Source: Hoplostethus atlanticus (Eukaryota; Chordata; Actinopteri; Trachichthyiformes; Trachichthyidae). Taken from it: 64,000 bases of DNA. The stretch is taken from assembly GCA_034670405.1 (NCBI GenBank), contig JAXDDX010000011.1, forward strand, positions 2,463,501 to 2,527,500, given 5' to 3'. Shown piece by piece: positions 26,601 to 41,171 of this stretch (positions are counted from its first letter, which is position 1; the number at the start of each line of letters is the position of its first letter). The position numbers and the translations under genes are program-made. The notes beneath the pieces were generated by a model, which did no database searches, was not told where the DNA came from, and saw nothing but the letters and a program-made list of their open reading frames with translations.

Positions 26601-28113
26601 AGTGGCTATCTTACCGGTGTTTACAAGCAGGAAAAACATCTCCTGTTGCTAGATGTTTCGTGTTAAAACTCAATTTCAAAATAAAAGTAACCCCAAAAAT
26701 AACTGAAACTAACCACATTATGTTACTGTGCTTGAGAGGTTTACGGGATGACGTTACTGGTTACAATTTACTGGTGCAAGTGACATTTTCAAAGTAACTC
26801 ACCCATACGTGCCCGTACGTTTCAGCCCGGGCACCGTAATATTGTCCAAATGAAGGATTTTACACCATGCTGAATAAAAGTAGAGCTTCTAGGTTACTTG
26901 TTGTGCTGTAATAGGGAAGACTCTACACACGAACATGCACTTCTAACTTCATACATCGCAAGCTACTTCAGCATGTTAATCCCTATCAGCATTTTGTGAG
27001 CAACACAATGTGAGGACATGAACCATATAAGCTTAAACAAACTTTGCAGCTGGGTCCTCAGACGTTCTCGCAGTAATGCCTGTGCACACGTAGCTCAATC
27101 CTTTCTCTCGCCTCACACATTCCCTCCACTGCTGTCACTGGATTGCCCATATCGAACGTGCTCACTCTGGAAAAGCAGAAAGTGCGATCAATCCGTAAAC
27201 AGGCTATCGGACGGGTCCAAACAATGGGGTATCTAATGCCAGGAGGACATCAGATCAATTTCACTAAGTACGATGATACGTAACTATTTTTTGGCTACTA
27301 CTGGAGAAGGAACAGGGAGAGATGGTAAGACAGAGAGTAGATCCCAATGAAATGGTTGTACTACAACATATGAAATATACATGTCATCATTTTCTTTGAC
27401 TAGCTAGGCTTCCACCCAATTACTATCCATTTCTGTGTTTCACGACGGAGAGATTTAAGGACAATTTAAAGTATAACAATTTCAAAGACAAACCCCAAGT
27501 GGGCATTTAAAATGACAAGGGGAAACATAATTTAAGGAGAAACCCAGTTTGGCTATGTGCAGAGAAAAGAGGGAGAGAGGGAGGGAGAGGAAGACACAAG
27601 CAAGACTAAAAGTCTGTTACTGGATTTCTTCCTGTCTATGAATAATGGATGTGGCGAATGGGAGCCAGCATATGCATTTAGATGGCTTTATGTATTACCC
27701 TCTCCAAGTGGATGGGAAGAAAATGTTTTATTAGAATGTAAGTTAATGCCAAATTAACCTTTAACACAGTCGCACTGTGAATACACGTCCTTGTTTTAAT
27801 AAAAGGTTTCAGAGGCAGGGGGAGCTTTGTGTCTTCAAAAGCTCACGGCTAATCTAATCACAATAGTGCCAGGTACTGTATAGCAGCAGGTCGTTACAAA
27901 GTCTGAAGGAAATATGAACACACGTGTGCATGTGTGGAAGAGTTTTGTAGGACCGATTTCAATTCCAAACCCAAGTCGCTGAAGGCCCTCGTTGCAGCTT
28001 CACCGCAGCATCCGGGATATCTTGACAGTTACCACAGCAGCAGGGAGCAGTGGGGGGATGATGGGGTAACACACAAACCACATCCCCTTCTCTATCTCAA
28101 AATCATCAAGTTG

Positions 28114-28153
<40 letters not shown>

Positions 28154-29795
28154 TGATATCAAACAAATCTTTTCAAAGGTAGCACCATGGGAGATTAGTG
28201 ACTGTTGGCCCATAATCTGTTGCATTGTGCCAACCAATGAAACGCCAGGCCCTGATTTCAAGGACAGGTACCTGTAAGGTGCCAGCACAGCAGGAGTCTG
28301 TGTAGTGCCAGCGACGCAATAACACTTCATTGACTCTAGGCTAACACCTCAGAAAGTGGCGTGTGTGTGTGTGTGTGTGTGTAATTGTGTAAAAAACAGT
28401 GAAATCCTTGTACAGATGTTGTATTGGAGAGAGAGGGAGAGAGAGAGTAATAAGCTAACAAAGTTTTTCTCTCTCTAGAAGTGGGCAGGCCAGAATTAGT
28501 CTAATAACGTACCGTCCACATCACACACACACACACACACACACACAGTAGGAGTTGTGGGTATAGTCAGACATATCAAATGAAAGGTGACACACACCTA
28601 AAGGAAGAAACATGTTGGACATGCGCTCTTGTATTCACCGTCATCTGAGGTGATGGTGCAGACCTTCTGTGCCGTTATTAGAGGACGTGTTTGGACTGAT
28701 GGATGGAGTTATCTATACAGCACTCCCCACTGGCATGAATTCTGTTGTGTCTGCTTTTGTACCAATTAGACCCACCGCCGGTACATTGTACGGCTGTCAC
28801 TTTGCCAGTAGCACGCTGAAGAAGGGGGCGGCTTGCCAAAAACGCCATGCAGCATATAAAATATTAATCGGAGCCTCGTCCCGTGCTCTTTGATTAATGT
28901 GAGACAGAAGGCCAAAGTATCCCACGGTGAATTTAAGGATGACAGTGAACTTGCACACACACACACACATTAAGCATGGTGAGTGCAGGGACCCGGGATC
29001 AAGCCACTGTGTTGCCAAGCATCTGACCTTCAAGGTCCTTGAGCCAGACACTGAATCTGCGCTCTGACCTCAGGGTGTCTACAGGTTTCAGAAAGACACA
29101 TTTAAGACCTTTTTAGTGCAAGAAAAAGGAATGAGTTGTTATGGGACATGAAGTCCAGTGAAGCAGTTACAATGAATAAAAAACATACTCTACACACTGT
29201 TCATACAGACACCCTGGACCTCGCAAGGAGCAAGCGAAAAGAGAATTTCCCTGCAGGGATTAATCAAGTGCAGTATCACATTAATAGTAGTAGTATTACA
29301 TACACCCACCTATGCTACAGTCTACGGCAGTCTGTAGAACATCAGACAGAAAGTCTGAGGGCTTAATTATCGTGTTGTAATGACGGAAATCACTCTAATG
29401 GATCATTGGTAAAACACACACACATAAACACACACAGGGGAACAGACAGGCGCTGGGTGCCAGAGGAACAGAGTGGTTGTGGATTGATGCAGGTGCAGAT
29501 GCATTAGATGGGAGTAAGAAACTCAGGGGGCTGCAGAGAGGGGAAGGCGTTGTCTCTGAATGATGGGATTAATACCTGAGAGACAAACACACCATGTGCT
29601 GATTTAAACAGCAATGCTTTGATGACTCATCCATCTGGCTGACATTGATGTGTGTGTGTGTGTGTGTGTGTGTTCAACATAGCTCATTTCTGTACCGGGG
29701 GTCTATATCATCCATATGACTGGGAAAAAAAAAAAAAAACAGAGTCGGGGAGGTGAAAGAGAGGAAGGATGGAGAGATATGGAGAGGAAAGACAA

Positions 29796-29828
<33 letters not shown>

Positions 29829-30068
29829 CTCAAACACACACCACAAACAAGGCCTTCAGGGGGTGGGGTCTTGAGTGAGTGCATAGTGCATCAAAGGCGG
29901 TTACATAAGTCAAGAGGATTGTTCCTATTTGTGCATGTGTGTGTGTGTGTGCGCGCGCGCGTGTGTGTAGAAGTGTGTGAAGAAGTGTGTTGTGCCATGT
30001 GAAGGGAGGACATGTAAGCCGAGAACCTATTTTGTCCCACTATGTCAAGCAAAGTGCCTATAGTGCCT

Positions 30069-30121
<53 letters not shown>

Positions 30122-33100
30122 ACAGAAAGAAAGAGAGAAAAAGAGAGAGAGAGAGAGCCTTGCTCGCTCTGTTGCAAATCCACAATCCTCTCTCTCTCCC
30201 TCTCTCCATCTCTGTCCATGAATTTCTCTGTTATTTGTATCTCTCCATCTCCTCAGCTCTCTCTCTCTCTCTGTCACTCTGTGCATACACATTTATCTGC
30301 CAATCTATCTGCCTCCTCCTCCTCCTCCTCCTTCTCTCTCTCTCTCTTTCCAGACATTATGAATCCCAGAATCCTCCATTAGTCCCGTAGACATTTCTAC
30401 TGTTTCCGTTTTATTCGGCCATCCCTCCCCCTAAGTGCCCCGGGTCACAGGCGGGACAAAACTCTCCACTCTTCCGATACATTTTCCATTTCAAAATAAA
30501 AGTGCGTCCTAATTTCGTGAGTGGATGTAAAGATTTTGGCCCGTACTCAATATGATATGATGCTAAAAGTGGCTGTTTTTTTTTTTTTCCACGCGATTCT
30601 CAAACCTTTGAGGCGATGGGAATGATCACATTTATTTTTCCTGATTCATCCAGACTTTCCGGATCTGCACAGGCTCCCATGTGAGTGTTAACGGAGAGAC
30701 CTGTGGGAATCGGAGCCCCGCAGGTTTTATTCAACATGATTCAGGGAGTAGGTCTAAAGCCCAAAGCCTTCACGTCGCATTAGTGTCTAAATCACTGTTA
30801 GCAAACAAAAGAGCGTACACACACATATACACACATGCACATGTACAAACACACACAGACAGACAAACACACACATTTCACCTGGGAAGACACCAAAACA
30901 CGCGTGTGTGTGTGTTGGGTTTGTGCATGTGCATGTATGCAGGTCCATTTTGTTTTATACTGTAAGAATACAAGGTGCGATCCTGGAAATGCTCCCAGGA
31001 AAAGCCAGTAGTTGTACGTCCAGACTGGGACGTGAGCAGCTTACAGAATGGGGGGGGGGCTTTTCATATGACGTGGTATTACAAGTAGGGTGGTTAGGTC
31101 TGCTTAGTGAAGTGGAGATGGCAACGGAAGAGCACGGCGGGTTACAGTAGGTTGAGCATCACAAAAGCTGTCATCCACAGACACACACGGGGGAAAAAAA
31201 ACTCATCAGCTGATGGCTCCTCTCTGCATACAGATGTTTAAGTGTACTCAACTCACCCCACACACACACACACACACACACACAGCACAGCCTGCTACAA
31301 TGGCCTTATGCATTAAAAATGCATGGCACTGCAGCAACAGTGTCTAAAAATGAGCACCAGGGTCCAGCTGCTGATCGTTACACCGAGAACTGCCTACCGA
31401 GAGCGAGAGGGAAGTGTGCCATTGTTTCGAGGTTTCATTTCAGCTAGACGATGTCGAAAAAACACTGATCCACCAGTGACTTCAGAGGCTATCGTACCGA
31501 AACACAAACTCACAACAAAAAGGACCTTGAGAATCCTTTTCATTCCCTGACATCTAGCTAGTCGGCGAAAGGGTTAATTGGACTGCGTTATCTCGCCGGG
31601 ATGCTGGCATTGTTCGAGTCCGCAGCGGGTGCCCGGTGAGGGTTAATGCATTCGCTGTTGCCCGCCCTCGTCGCGTTATCAGCAATCATCGACACCCGCG
31701 TCTAATGTGAAAGCAAAAGCGTTGCCAAGCACCAGACAGGAAGAGAAATCGGGCCAATAGACCCCAATCGAGGCTTAATGGGGGCACGGTGGCGCGGCTG
31801 GCTGAGACCTCTCGCACTGCCTGTTCATCATTCACTCCTGCCGGTGTCTGGGAGATGGCAAGGGCTTCTGGCTTATCAAACAAATTAGCTGCTTCATCAC
31901 TGAAATGAAACGGGGGGGCACAAATTGCAAGGTTATCCTTTTCCTTCACCGGGTCTATCAGCTGTCCTTGATTCCAGCATTGAAATGTGAGTTATATACA
32001 TATATATAAAGAAAGGTTGCTCTATATAAGGCGGCGTGGTGGAGACATGGGGGGGACCTGCTTCACTGCAGTGCACTGTGAGCTGGGTTGGAGATGGTGT
32101 CCCCCCCCCCCGCCTCCCGGGGGCGTGACACTCTTTCCTGCACATACAGAGGGCAAAGTACCAACATGTGGCAGCTTCTGTTTGGACAGCGGTCTGACTA
32201 CAGTGGGACCGGGAGCCAATCGTAACCCTGCCAACCGCTGAAAAACCCCGCCCACATACAACACCAGGGCTCTGAGTCAGAGAGCTGACTGGCTGTGACC
32301 ACTCTGGCTCCACTCCATATGCAGACACTCCTACACTTTATCTCCCTCTTCATTTTCTATTCCTCCTCTTCACTTTTTCTAAACTTAGATGGAACTTCTG
32401 CAATCTGCGGTGATTTCATCCCGCATCCCCCTTTCCTGTTGCTTCTCCTCCTGTCTTCTGTCTCTGCGGGGATTTGGGGCCTGGCAGTGTGCTGCAGCGA
32501 ATGACAAACCCAAGGACACATCCGCAGCACTTTTAAAGTATTTGTGTCTTTGCAGCTTCGCCGTGTTGACGCTATTCTAGAAGTCTCCGTTGTAAAAATC
32601 ACAGTGTACATCCCTCCCGCTGAGTTTGCCGACTCCCACTCACGAGATGATACTAAGGCAAACAGACACAATGTTCCATAGCGCCTTGCTTCTAGACAAA
32701 CACAAGTGCACCCCCCCTCCCCCCTTCTCTTCCACCCTCCCCTCGCGCCTCCTCTCCATACATCCCCTCAAGCCCTGAGTTGTCTGTCTCATCCTTTCTG
32801 CCCCTCCCCCCGTCCCCCACATATGACATCACAACATAATCCACATTCTGCTTCAATCAGACGGACAAACATCCCACAAACACACACACACACACACACA
32901 CACACAACATACATAAATACATCTCATGTGCACTTACACATATATAGGTGTACATCACACACGGTTGTCTCAAAAGGCCATGCGCTGAAGGGGCGGGGGG
33001 GAAGGGCCATGTGGCAGGGCATTAAAACCTGAGTCATCGCGTCATGCCACACATGTGCGTCTTCCCTGCAGGCACCCAGCATGACGGCACACTAAAGGGC

Positions 33101-34465
33101 AGCCTACGGAAGAGCAACAGGGGGATAAATATCATCACAGCTACCGGTAGGGCTAAGGAAGGCAAACAACAAGATCCACAGGGCTCCAATTTGACAGGCA
33201 AAAGACTAAACCACATCACAATCACTTGCCTTACTCTTGCAAAGCCCATTATTAAATGCTATGTTATAATGATAATAAATGCTAACCTATTTTGGGCTGA
33301 CAGCAACAGCAGTGAACAGATATTGAGAGCTTTCTCCTGAGTTGATGACTGGCAGATCCTGGAACTGTGATCAAACCGAGCTCAGCTGTATTTACAGTAA
33401 AAGACTATTTTTACTCAACACGTTTTTTACCTTCATCCATCAATGGAGCAGCAGATTTACTGATACGTGCTAAAATAAACATGTTAAATCTACCTCATAT
33501 CAGTATTTCCCCCACAACTGAACAGGTTAGCTGGGCTACCCTGACCTTTTTTTTATGCACATAGTCTAAAAGGATTTCAGAGGCCTTTCGACCTCCCTGA
33601 GAAAAAAAAGTTATATGAGGGCAACACAGCCACGGACATAACAAATGCCTGTGCCAAATATTATCTTAAGGTAAACGTCATAAGCGCTTTGTCAGGCCCG
33701 GCATACAAATGTAAACAAATGCTTGTGTAAAAGCAAGAAAGTGCAAGGAGAGCAATTCCTAGTCTCTGATTGTGTCCTCAAAACATGCGCATGCTACTCA
33801 ACATCCAACATATGAAAAAAGAAAAGAAATCCACATATCCGTGTCTAAATGTACCGTTTAATCACAAAACATTACCACAAGTTATTGGTCTTCAGTGAGG
33901 AGAAAGTAGCACGTCGTCATAAGAGTTGATCATCAGGCTCCAGAAAATGTCATCCAAGCTTTTAGGTGTGTAGTCCAGTTAAGACAGAGTCAAATGGTTA
34001 TCTACAGTACATGAGCAGGAAAACTCCATAATATACCTACACAGCCACATTGGCAGTCCAGGCTTGTTAGCCACAACTGACACAGAGACACTAATATTCT
34101 CCAGCTGGAGCTGATTTAGTTGAGTATGTAGAAATTAGCCTTTAGCAATGAAGGTAAAACAGCATGAAATAGAACAGGTAGATTCAGATTGTGTTGTACT
34201 GCGTCTGGGTGTTGAGCTCCAACACATTTGAAGCAATAGCACAACAGATGGGACGTTTTGAACCTCGGTACACATAAAAACAGAAGCATGAGCAAGGACA
34301 CACGCGTATGTATGCAGCTCAAATCACATACACAGCTCTGTCTGTGATTGCAAGCGCCTTGACACACACAACTCACAACACACCTCACAACACACACACA
34401 CACACACACAAACACACTGTGACAGGCTATTCCTCAAGGTCTGGACCTTGGGAACCTCTCTGTCT

Positions 34466-34512
<47 letters not shown>

Positions 34513-37500
34513 AAGGACCTTGCAGACAGAGACAGAGCACCAGGTTTCAGTGAGGTCATAACCAACCATTTACACGGCCCATGGCCATCAGGTGCCCACA
34601 GGCTGCTGCCTGTTTGCCTTACAACCACAACAGTGTCTGTCCCTTAACACTCACCTGCTATACCATAAATATATAGCTCACAATACTACAATTTTACCAT
34701 ACGCTATCATACTAACTAAGACTGACAAGCTAACCAGCTCTTTACTAATTGGTCCTGCCAGCATGAACTACTGCCCTGTAAAGACCAGGAATTTGAGACC
34801 AAGAATAGAAGCGGTGGACTAAACCATTCGTCTAGTTAGTTGTACTTATCTTTGTGGTATACGCGGTTACCATCATACTGTTAAAATTATGGGTCATGTC
34901 CAGATGTATCAATCACATTAACCTCCATCATTACTGCACAATAAATAAACCTTTTCTTCTGTTCATTTTCATAGTTTTTCCAGCTTTTGAAGAACAGCAG
35001 ACAAGCTTCGGTTAGCATGGGGCGGATAGCTGGCATCACACATGCAACCCCTTATACACGCATGAGCAGGACACACGTGTACGTACGCAGCTCAAATACA
35101 CAGCTCTGTCTCTGACCGCAAGCGCCTTGGCCGTGTACGCCTTGTACGTTGTGCACTGTGCGTAAATACATGTAGTACACATGCAAACACACATAACCTC
35201 GGGCCACGTGAACCATTTCTTGTCAGTGGAGGTACTTTGGAGTGAGAAATGGAAACAAAAATAGATGATATTAGACAAACTTAGACAAATAGGGAGGGAA
35301 CAGAGCCCACCGAGAGAGAGCGGTCGTAGATTGCCTAGTTACACAAAAACAACGAGCTGGCATTGTGACCAGGAGCACAAAATACATCAGCAATCTCTTA
35401 TTCAAACTGTAAAGAAAAGAAACGATATGTCCACAAATCCTGCAACAACTGAAAAATCACATCCCTGAGCATGTGAAGGAGAGAAGCGAGAGAGAAAGAG
35501 GTAGAGAAGGGAGATAGAAAACCAGCCTGTGGTACAGTGGGAAAGAGAGCAAGAGAGAGAGAGAATAAGGGAGGGGAGTGATGCTTTGCAGTTATTTCCG
35601 CGGTGAGGCCCTGTGGAGTCCTAGAGGTCAGATGAAGGGCACCGAGTTAAGTGAGACAGCAAACATTCTGTCAGCCAAAGCCCCTTTTGCAACCGCCGCA
35701 GGGGCCACGCCGACCTCACAGCCTCACTCGGGCTCAACCCCGTCACACTTCCACACCTCAAAACCAATGGAAGTCACCAATGTCACCTATAAACACCAAT
35801 GTCAAACAACAATGGCACCTACAAATGTCAGTTTTACACAAGATCAGCAGCTGCAGATGCTTTTAGTCATCCAGCCAGAGAAGTGTCATTGGGTAGGTCA
35901 CCTTGAGAATGTATGGAAACTAAACAAAACTAGTTACCTTAGTACATTTGAACAGATATGAATCATTTATTATGATTGCTCACATGCAAACCAATGTCCA
36001 CTTTGATACCTAGACAGTGGCTTTCCCACAGAGAAGGAGCGAAGGAGGCAGAGTGGAGGAGACACAGGAGAGACATGTGGTTCCAGAGGGAAACGTAACC
36101 ACTCAAAATACATTTGAAATGATCTCATAAGACTGTGCCATTCATGATTTGATACATGACAGTGACATTACATCATGACACCAGAGCTGCAGCGCGTATG
36201 ACAAAGTGGTATCATAGGACACAATCTGCTGAGCGCAGCTAGCAAACAGCAATATGCACTTACCAGATTCTAGAGAAAGGGAGTACTTGGGAGGAGAAAA
36301 CTCCCAGTTTGAAGGTTGTCGAGAAGTTTTTCTTTCACGTGTTTGGACAAGAACTAGCATTTCATCTTACGGGGATGAGTAAGACGTCGTCACGATAACG
36401 AATGCATCAGACTTAAAAATGGTACCACAGTTTGTATCGATAAGAGGTATCAGAAATCAACAAATCCAGAGTATATAGGCTGGTTTATTTTGGAAACGTG
36501 ATGCAAAGGGACCACTGGTCAAACCCCTTGATCATGAGAGCCCTGTTACAGTACAGAAGCCTATTGACCAGTGACCAATATGATTGCAAATCAATAGGTA
36601 CATTGTCCAGGCAACTGGCCCCAGTAATGCTGAGGAAGCAGTAAGCCCTGTCATAAATCACAATAGGTTGGCAGCCCGGTGTGTCCCTGGGTGTCACTAT
36701 GTGCTAGTATAAGCAGATAGTATAAGCCGTCCTGCACACAGGACACACACACCGCTTATCCCGATGGTATTAGAAACCTATAGGCTAAACCTAAAGCTGT
36801 CACCGTTCACACAGAAGGTCCAGTGGCTCTATTCTCATTTTGATCACGACGACCAGAGTCCATCGCTCCACCCCATCCTCCTCTATCTGCACCCCCATGT
36901 GTACCCCGGAGTCACAGATCCACCGGCTGCCACACAGGCCTCGTCGGGGGGCTACATCAGTAGGGCGAGCGTGATGCCGATCAAGCTGCTGGTTGGCTGT
37001 CTGGACAGACCGATGGAATGTACAATATATACGTAGCTAGGCCCGCTGGTAGACCCCAGTGTTTCACCCTGTGTGTGTGTGTGTGTGTAGCTGTCTAGCT
37101 GAGTGTGCATACAAATCCATGCCCATCTACTCTGCTCTCCCTCCAGCCCACATGACACTGTGTATTTACGATGAGCCAGTCAAGCGTTGCCTGCCGTCTG
37201 TTGGGAATAATTAGTGCACAGGTAGGTGACCTCCCAGGCATCAGGTGGAACTGGAAGGAGCCACAGTACTGCACACGGACACACACACACACACACACAC
37301 ACGCTACAACACAGCTTGCTCTCTATCCCATATGTGAAGTGCAAAAAAATGGGGAACAAAAATCTGAAGAGAGCGCAGGTATTTTTTTTGAACATGAATT
37401 CTTTCCCGGTGCACGCAACTTTAATAAATGTCCCGTGAGACTTCAGGAAGTGTCGATGCTCGGGAACAAAAACACAACAAATGTGGCGCTCGGCCTCAAA

Positions 37501-37671
37501 ATCAGACTCAGATCCAGACAACATTTCCATCCTTTTCCGCCCTGGCCCCTCTCTCTGTTTCGCCTTTCTTCAGGTCATTAAGATTCCTTGTCCTCCAATA
37601 ACATTGCTTTCTAGTGAGCAGAAATATCTCGTGGCCCGGCGAATCGCGATGACTCACTAGAGGGAGTTGGA

Positions 37672-37717
<46 letters not shown>

Positions 37718-37847
37718 ATGCATATGTGCTGCTTTTCTTCCAGAGTGAAGACAACGTTGTCTCTCTCATCTAAACTTTTCCATTAGTGAATTGGTGAATC
37801 ATGCATGCCCCTCAGAGTCTCACACAGACATACTGTGTGCAGAAACA

Positions 37848-37882
<35 letters not shown>

Positions 37883-38258
37883 GGCTATCATTTTTGGCGA
37901 GTCAGGAGCCGGCAGAGATAAGGGGACGGGGGAAGCAGGAGGAGTAAAAAGCTGGAGGTAAATGTACAGTAAATTATTGAGGAGAAGCTACACGGCAGGC
38001 CAATTTTAATCATCCTAAACCCAGATCCCATTTGGCGCTTGTCAAGGCTAAAGGGACTTAAGCAGGACACACTGTCAGGTTATTGGACGGAGAGTAGCAG
38101 CGGCTATATTGTTGTAGTGCGCATGCAACAAAATTCGATTTCCACTAAGAACAGAGGGCAGGGAAGAGAGGACGTTGAGTGCTTTTGGAGAGCGTAAAAG
38201 ATGAAACCTGGTACAAAAAGGGGTCTTGGATGAAGAGTACCTCTCTACATCTTGCAGG

Positions 38259-38314
<56 letters not shown>

Positions 38315-40683
38315 CATGCACACAACCATTGTTTCAGCGGTGGAGTAAAGTTGACGTGTCCTGGGTTGACATTAAAGCCAGATCTCGGCAGCTCTCTGGT
38401 GACCTCAACACTGCTTTCTGGCCTCTTAAAAAAAAAAAGTCCACCTGGTAGACACAAGATGACTCCTTCAACCCTACCAACAGCCCCCCTCACACACACA
38501 CACACACACAAACAAACACACCACCAAAATCTCTCAACAGACGCAACAGGGTGATTTTTCTCATTTCATCCCATCCCATCCTCTCCTCCTCCTCCTCCTC
38601 CTCCTCCTCCTCCTCCTCCTCCTCCTCCTCTTCCCCAATCCCTGTCCCAATTGTGTGAGGAGAGAAATTAGGTCAACTGGGATGAGATACTAATCCCTCT
38701 TGATTTTGTGTGACACCCCTTCCCGTTCCCCCCGGGATGCGTCGCCCTCCGAATGCTATTGCTAGCAAACCAGCTAACCAACAACAGTGATGCATTTTCC
38801 AAGTCTACGTATACGAGGCACTCGGATGTCAGTCACACGGCGGTAGCAGCAGCTGGACTTCTTTGGTGAGACTGTTGCTGTCTAATCCGGTCTCGTCTTT
38901 GCCCGAGCCGAACTCTGGCGCGTTACGTAAATAAACACACAACGGCATACGCACAACCCCCAGGCCTGGTCTGCACTATAGAGTGCCATCTCAAATGGTT
39001 AGCGTGCGACTAGCGGCTCCGACGAGGAGAGGGTTAGACAAATGATTTGTGACCTGAAATGCAGCTTTCCCACTCTTTAAGCCACGCAGTGTCAAAGAGG
39101 GCTACCATCTATTATCCCTCTTCCTCAGCATGGAACTCGACTTATTACTACCTCAATCATGACACAGAGGGAAAAGGCAGCTGGAGAGAGTTATTCTGAT
39201 AATGCTCGTTACAATCGCCATCAATTATCATCATCGTGGACATATATCATAAATTACACGCAATCAGTATGCTGTTAAGATGCGCCAACGACAAATTACT
39301 CTGCGTTACGAGCGTCGTTAGCTCTCTCTGCTAACGGAGAGCCTCGTTCATTAGGACTCCTCGTAATTGGAGGACGTTTGAGGGGAACAAAATGTGTTGA
39401 ACTTTGAAATCCATCCAAAGGTTTGTTCGAAATTTTTTTAAATGCTCTGTACAGTCTAACTTGAAACTTACATGCCCTTGAAACTTAAGTGCCCTTAGAA
39501 TTTCTGTTTTAACACTCCCACGTTTTGCCCATTCAGTAGACCAGTCAGAGCACTAAGGTTCTCCTGTAGCTATAGAGGAAGCTCGGAGGGCAGTGCAGTT
39601 AGTAACTGAATGAGAAGCAAGATAGATGAGGGAGATATGTCATGGTCAATATGTGGTATGAACAAAAGCTGCACAGGGATACCGCCAGTCACAGCCGCTA
39701 CTGCATAGCCTGTGACAAAAGCGCACGTGCACATGTGTCTATGTGTGTGTGTAGTGCATGTGTACGCAGTAAGATTTGTATGTCTAGGTCATCTACCAAT
39801 GTATGGTGCTTGTGTGAGCATGTGTGAACAGGAATGTGTACGCAAGTGTGTATGCATGTAGTGTTACCTCTGCCAGCTTCTCTCTTTCAAGAAATAGCAA
39901 CAGTGTGTGTGTTTGTGTGTGTGTGTGTGTGTGTGCTTGTGCACGCACTTCCACTCCCATTTGTATGTGTGAGTCCTCTTGACGCCCTGCGCCTGCCGAT
40001 GAGATAAACTGGCAGAGCATGGAGTGACAATTTGATCCATTGATCTGCGTCTCGCCGGCTCACAGGGAGCCTCTGAGTTATAGTGCTGCCACCCCCCCCC
40101 GCCACCACCAATAAAGAGCCGTCTCTCCAGAGAGGTGGGCCTGCTACTGTAGTAGACACACAGCCACAGACCACCCAACAACCGCACACACACACACACA
40201 GAAAGTCTTAGGTGACACTATGAGATAAAGTGGGTGAAAGTAGGAAGGAAGGAAGGGAGGAAGGATCCAAGGAAAGGAAGGAAGGATGGAAGGTGATAGT
40301 TTTTTTCACTTCTTTCTACTTTTTGCAGTCCTGCCTCTTATCACAGATGCACAATTATGTTCAGTCCAAAGACGCAACCTTCTCAAAACCAAAGAGCTTG
40401 TTTCATTCAGCGTTTTCTAACGCAGCAATTCAGCTTATTTGTGAAATGACATTGCTAATCCAGCGGATAGCTAATATGCGTGAACTGCTTGCACAGCGAA
40501 AACCTCTTTCAAACGCTCACCACTGCTTTTGAGGGAGCAGTTTTTTTTGCTGCTGGGATATCGTGCATAAAAAACAATTGAGAGCAGTGTGTGTGCAGTT
40601 AGGCATATCTGTCTCAGCGCATTACCACACACAGATCAATAAGGATTCTATTCTTGGCCATTAGATGTTGGAGCAGGGGAAGG

Positions 40684-40714
<31 letters not shown>

Positions 40715-41121
40715 AAACTCTCTCTCCGCATCTATTCCTTTTTATTCTCAGTCTTTGCCTCTCCTCTCTGTCCCTTCTCTAGTTTTTTATCTTTCCCTAT
40801 CCCGCTTCCCTTCCTCCGGATAACACCGAAGGAACATTGTCGTCTTCCCAGCTGGCCAGTAGAGGCAGAGGCAGAGGCAGGCATCAAACACGGGACAGTT
40901 TTGGGGGGGATCACAGAAATGACTGGCTTTACGGCTGGAGGGATCAACCGTCTGCTCCAGAGTCACACACACACACACACACACACACACCTCCTGTTCC
41001 TGCTGTAATTCTCAGCGCTCCACCACGCTGCCAGGCTGAGGCCCTTGATCTGCCACTTCCTGTAATCCTCCATGGGAGAGGGGTGCAGCCAAATGTCTGG
41101 GCAGGCCGGGCAGGCAGGCAG

Positions 41122-41171
<50 letters not shown>

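Noticed and set aside
36764-37036. Possible small + strand gene (90 codons)
   Set aside because: No similarity, splice context or composition difference from the surrounding intron.
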